Shown: piece after piece, positions 43,046 through 44,100 of the stretch
How the letters are laid out: every line of letters begins with the position of its first letter
Numbering within the stretch: the first letter of the stretch is position 1
DNA from: JAOTWJ01 sp036398175
GTDB lineage: Bacteria; Gemmatimonadota; Gemmatimonadetes; Gemmatimonadales; GWC2-71-9
Length of the DNA: 44,100 bases
Assembly (NCBI GenBank): GCA_036398175.1
Contig: DASWHL010000090.1
Coordinates: 1-44,100, forward strand
Reading direction: 5' to 3'
Translations under genes and position numbers: made by a program
The notes under the pieces: generated by a model
Databases searched by the model: none
What the model saw: only the letters and a program-made list of their open reading frames with translations
What the model was told of the DNA's origin: nothing

Positions 43046-44100
43046 CGCGTCTGTCCCCGCCTCTCGAAGTACGCCACGAGGTCCGCCACCTGTTCGGGGG
43101 TGAGTGGCCGCCAGGCGCGCCGCAGCGTATCGGCGGGCAGCCGCACGTGGTTCCAGAGGGCGGCGATCGCGGCCGACCGGCTGGGGACGCCCGTCATGGC
43201 CGCGAGGTCGCCAAGGGTGTGGCACGCCGTGCACCCGCCGGCCTGCGCCGCCGCCGTCCCGCGGGCGGCGCTGCCCGAGCCCGACAGGTACTGAAACGTC
43301 CCGAGGTAGGCGACGAGATCCGCCATCTCGGCGCCGGTAAGTCTCGGGATCGCAAGGCCCGTGGCCCGCATGGCGGCCATCATCCGCGGTCCCTTGTTCC
43401 ACATCGCCGCCGCAAACGCCGCGGGCTGCCGGCGCGCCGCGCGGGTCAGGTCCGGTCCGACGTCGCCCCCCTCGGCGCCCACCCGATGGCAGCGGATGCA
43501 GCCTCGTTCCCGGAACAGGGTGCGCCCCGCGTCGGGCCGCCCGGCAAGCGCGTAGAGCGTTGGCGGCTGGAGGAGGTCGCCGGCGGAGCCGAGGTACGCC
43601 ACGAGGTGGTCCAGGTCCGCGCCACTCAGCGTGGGGCGCCGCACGCCGCGGGATTCCATCTCCGAGCCCATGGCCGGCGCGTGGTTCCAGAGCGCGGCTG
43701 CCAGCTCGATGCTCGAGAACAGCGCGGCCGAGCCGTCGAGGCGCGGGCCCAGCACGCCCCCGACGTTTCCGACCTGATGGCAGACGACGCAGGCCTTGTC
43801 CGTGAACAGCGCTCGGCCGGCGTCGGTACTGCCGACCGGCGTGGCGGACGCCGCCCAGAACAGAAACGCCATCAGGTCGGCGGCTTCCCACCCGTCCAGG
43901 TGCGGCGGCTCCGCGCCGGCGGCGGCAAAGCGGTCCGCCATCTGCGGCAGGTGGCCCCACATGGCCGACACGAGCGCGTTGAGGGACGGCGTGGCGATCG
44001 TGGCGAGATCGGGCCCGATCGCGGCGCCAATCCCGTTGATGGCGTGACAGCCGCTGCACCCCTTGGCGCCGTAGATGCTCGCGCCGGCGGAGATGCTCTG
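43042..44100 (-). CDS. Multihaem (at least four) cytochrome c domain protein, N-terminus cut by the window edge
   Basis: 352 residues are visible and the reading frame runs off the right edge without a start. Four CxxCH sites: KGCSGCHAI at about 15-19, ACVVCHQV, GCIRCHRV and GCTACHTL. Repeated domains of class-I cytochrome c type follow each, with a shared pattern (AALWNHAPAMG, LSGADLDHLVAYL; AAMWNKGPRMM, LTGAEMADLVAYL; AALWNHVRLP, LTPEQVADLVAYF). The protein likely carries further domains or a signal peptide upstream. First visible gene of the quinol-oxidising cluster. Confidence 0.92.
   Translation of the reverse strand, partial: QSISAGASIYGAKGCSGCHAINGIGAAIGPDLATIATPSLNALVSAMWGHLPQMADRFAAAGAEPPHLDGWEAADLMAFLFWAASATPVGSTDAGRALFTDKACVVCHQVGNVGGVLGPRLDGSAALFSSIELAAALWNHAPAMGSEMESRGVRRPTLSGADLDHLVAYLGSAGDLLQPPTLYALAGRPDAGRTLFRERGCIRCHRVGAEGGDVGPDLTRAARRQPAAFAAAMWNKGPRMMAAMRATGLAIPRLTGAEMADLVAYLGTFQYLSGSGSAARGTAAAQAGGCTACHTLGDLAAMTGVPSRSAAIAALWNHVRLPADTLRRAWRPLTPEQVADLVAYFERRGQTR

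Noticed and set aside
43046..44059. Upstream extension of the nonahaem cytochrome frame
   Set aside because: The sequence is Arg/Gly-rich out-of-frame reading of the cytochrome c gene at 43042-44100; the true start at 43045 has a signal peptide and the ATGA overlap.

Overview
The window is high-GC, gene-dense bacterial DNA from a core, mostly housekeeping part of a chromosome. Several things suggest Gemmatimonadota or a close relative: the strong GC bias, many predicted secreted or lipid-anchored proteins and outer-membrane barrels, a roadblock protein, a DUF1028 protein, and a low-potential (menaquinol-type) Rieske/cytochrome b cluster with multihaem cytochromes c. This placement is inference; there is no rRNA. 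I saw no tRNA, CRISPR array, insertion sequence or prophage, and no gap between genes longer than about 215 bp.

Layout. (1) 1-2879, minus: lipoprotein, serS and a sensor histidine kinase cut by the left edge. (2) 2971-6435, plus: roadblock protein, manC, a GlmU-like nucleotidyl/acyltransferase and a YycJ-type metallo-hydrolase, divergent from block 1. (3) 6314-10060, minus: small secreted protein, HEAT-repeat-like protein and HD-GYP protein; the last two share an N-terminal module. (4) 10185-11192, plus: DUF1028 protein. (5) 11256-13214, minus: groES-groEL with CIRCE, promoter and terminator. (6) Divergent pair: barrel-NlpC/P60 fusion (minus) and subtilisin-like lipoprotein protease (plus), then a 6-pyruvoyltetrahydropterin-synthase-like gene. 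(7) 16909-19057, minus: moaD-moaE-trmL-mdh. (8) 19145-19495: HU-like protein with an acidic tail. (9) 19577-33961, minus: one nearly gapless run of 17 genes, yicC-gmk-rpoZ-coaBC-udg-dnaB-radA-ispD-tsaC-LMW phosphatase-aroE-comF-gap-pgk-tpiA-secG-carA. (10) 34026-38491, minus: icd-pepA-TonB plug protein. (11) 38537-40127: outer-membrane protein, zinc-ribbon protein and an isolated 80-aa gene with its own terminator. (12) 40174-44100, minus: multihaem cytochrome c (cut by the right edge), nonahaem cytochrome c, Rieske protein and b6-like cytochrome b.

Regulation. Seven promoters of the form TTGACN-17/18-TANNNT (one with TATTTC at -10) sit at the expected places and support each other. CIRCE lies at the inferred transcription start of groES. 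Several intrinsic terminators are clear. Many genes are joined by 4-bp ATGA/GTGA overlaps, which suggests translational coupling.

I found no clear new defence or mobile system. The least explained items are the paired HEAT/HD-GYP proteins, the barrel-hydrolase fusion, the b6-like cytochrome lacking the haem-ci cysteine next to a Rieske protein lacking the Ser/Tyr hydrogen-bond donors, the animal-like PTPS, and the small self-contained gene at 39839.
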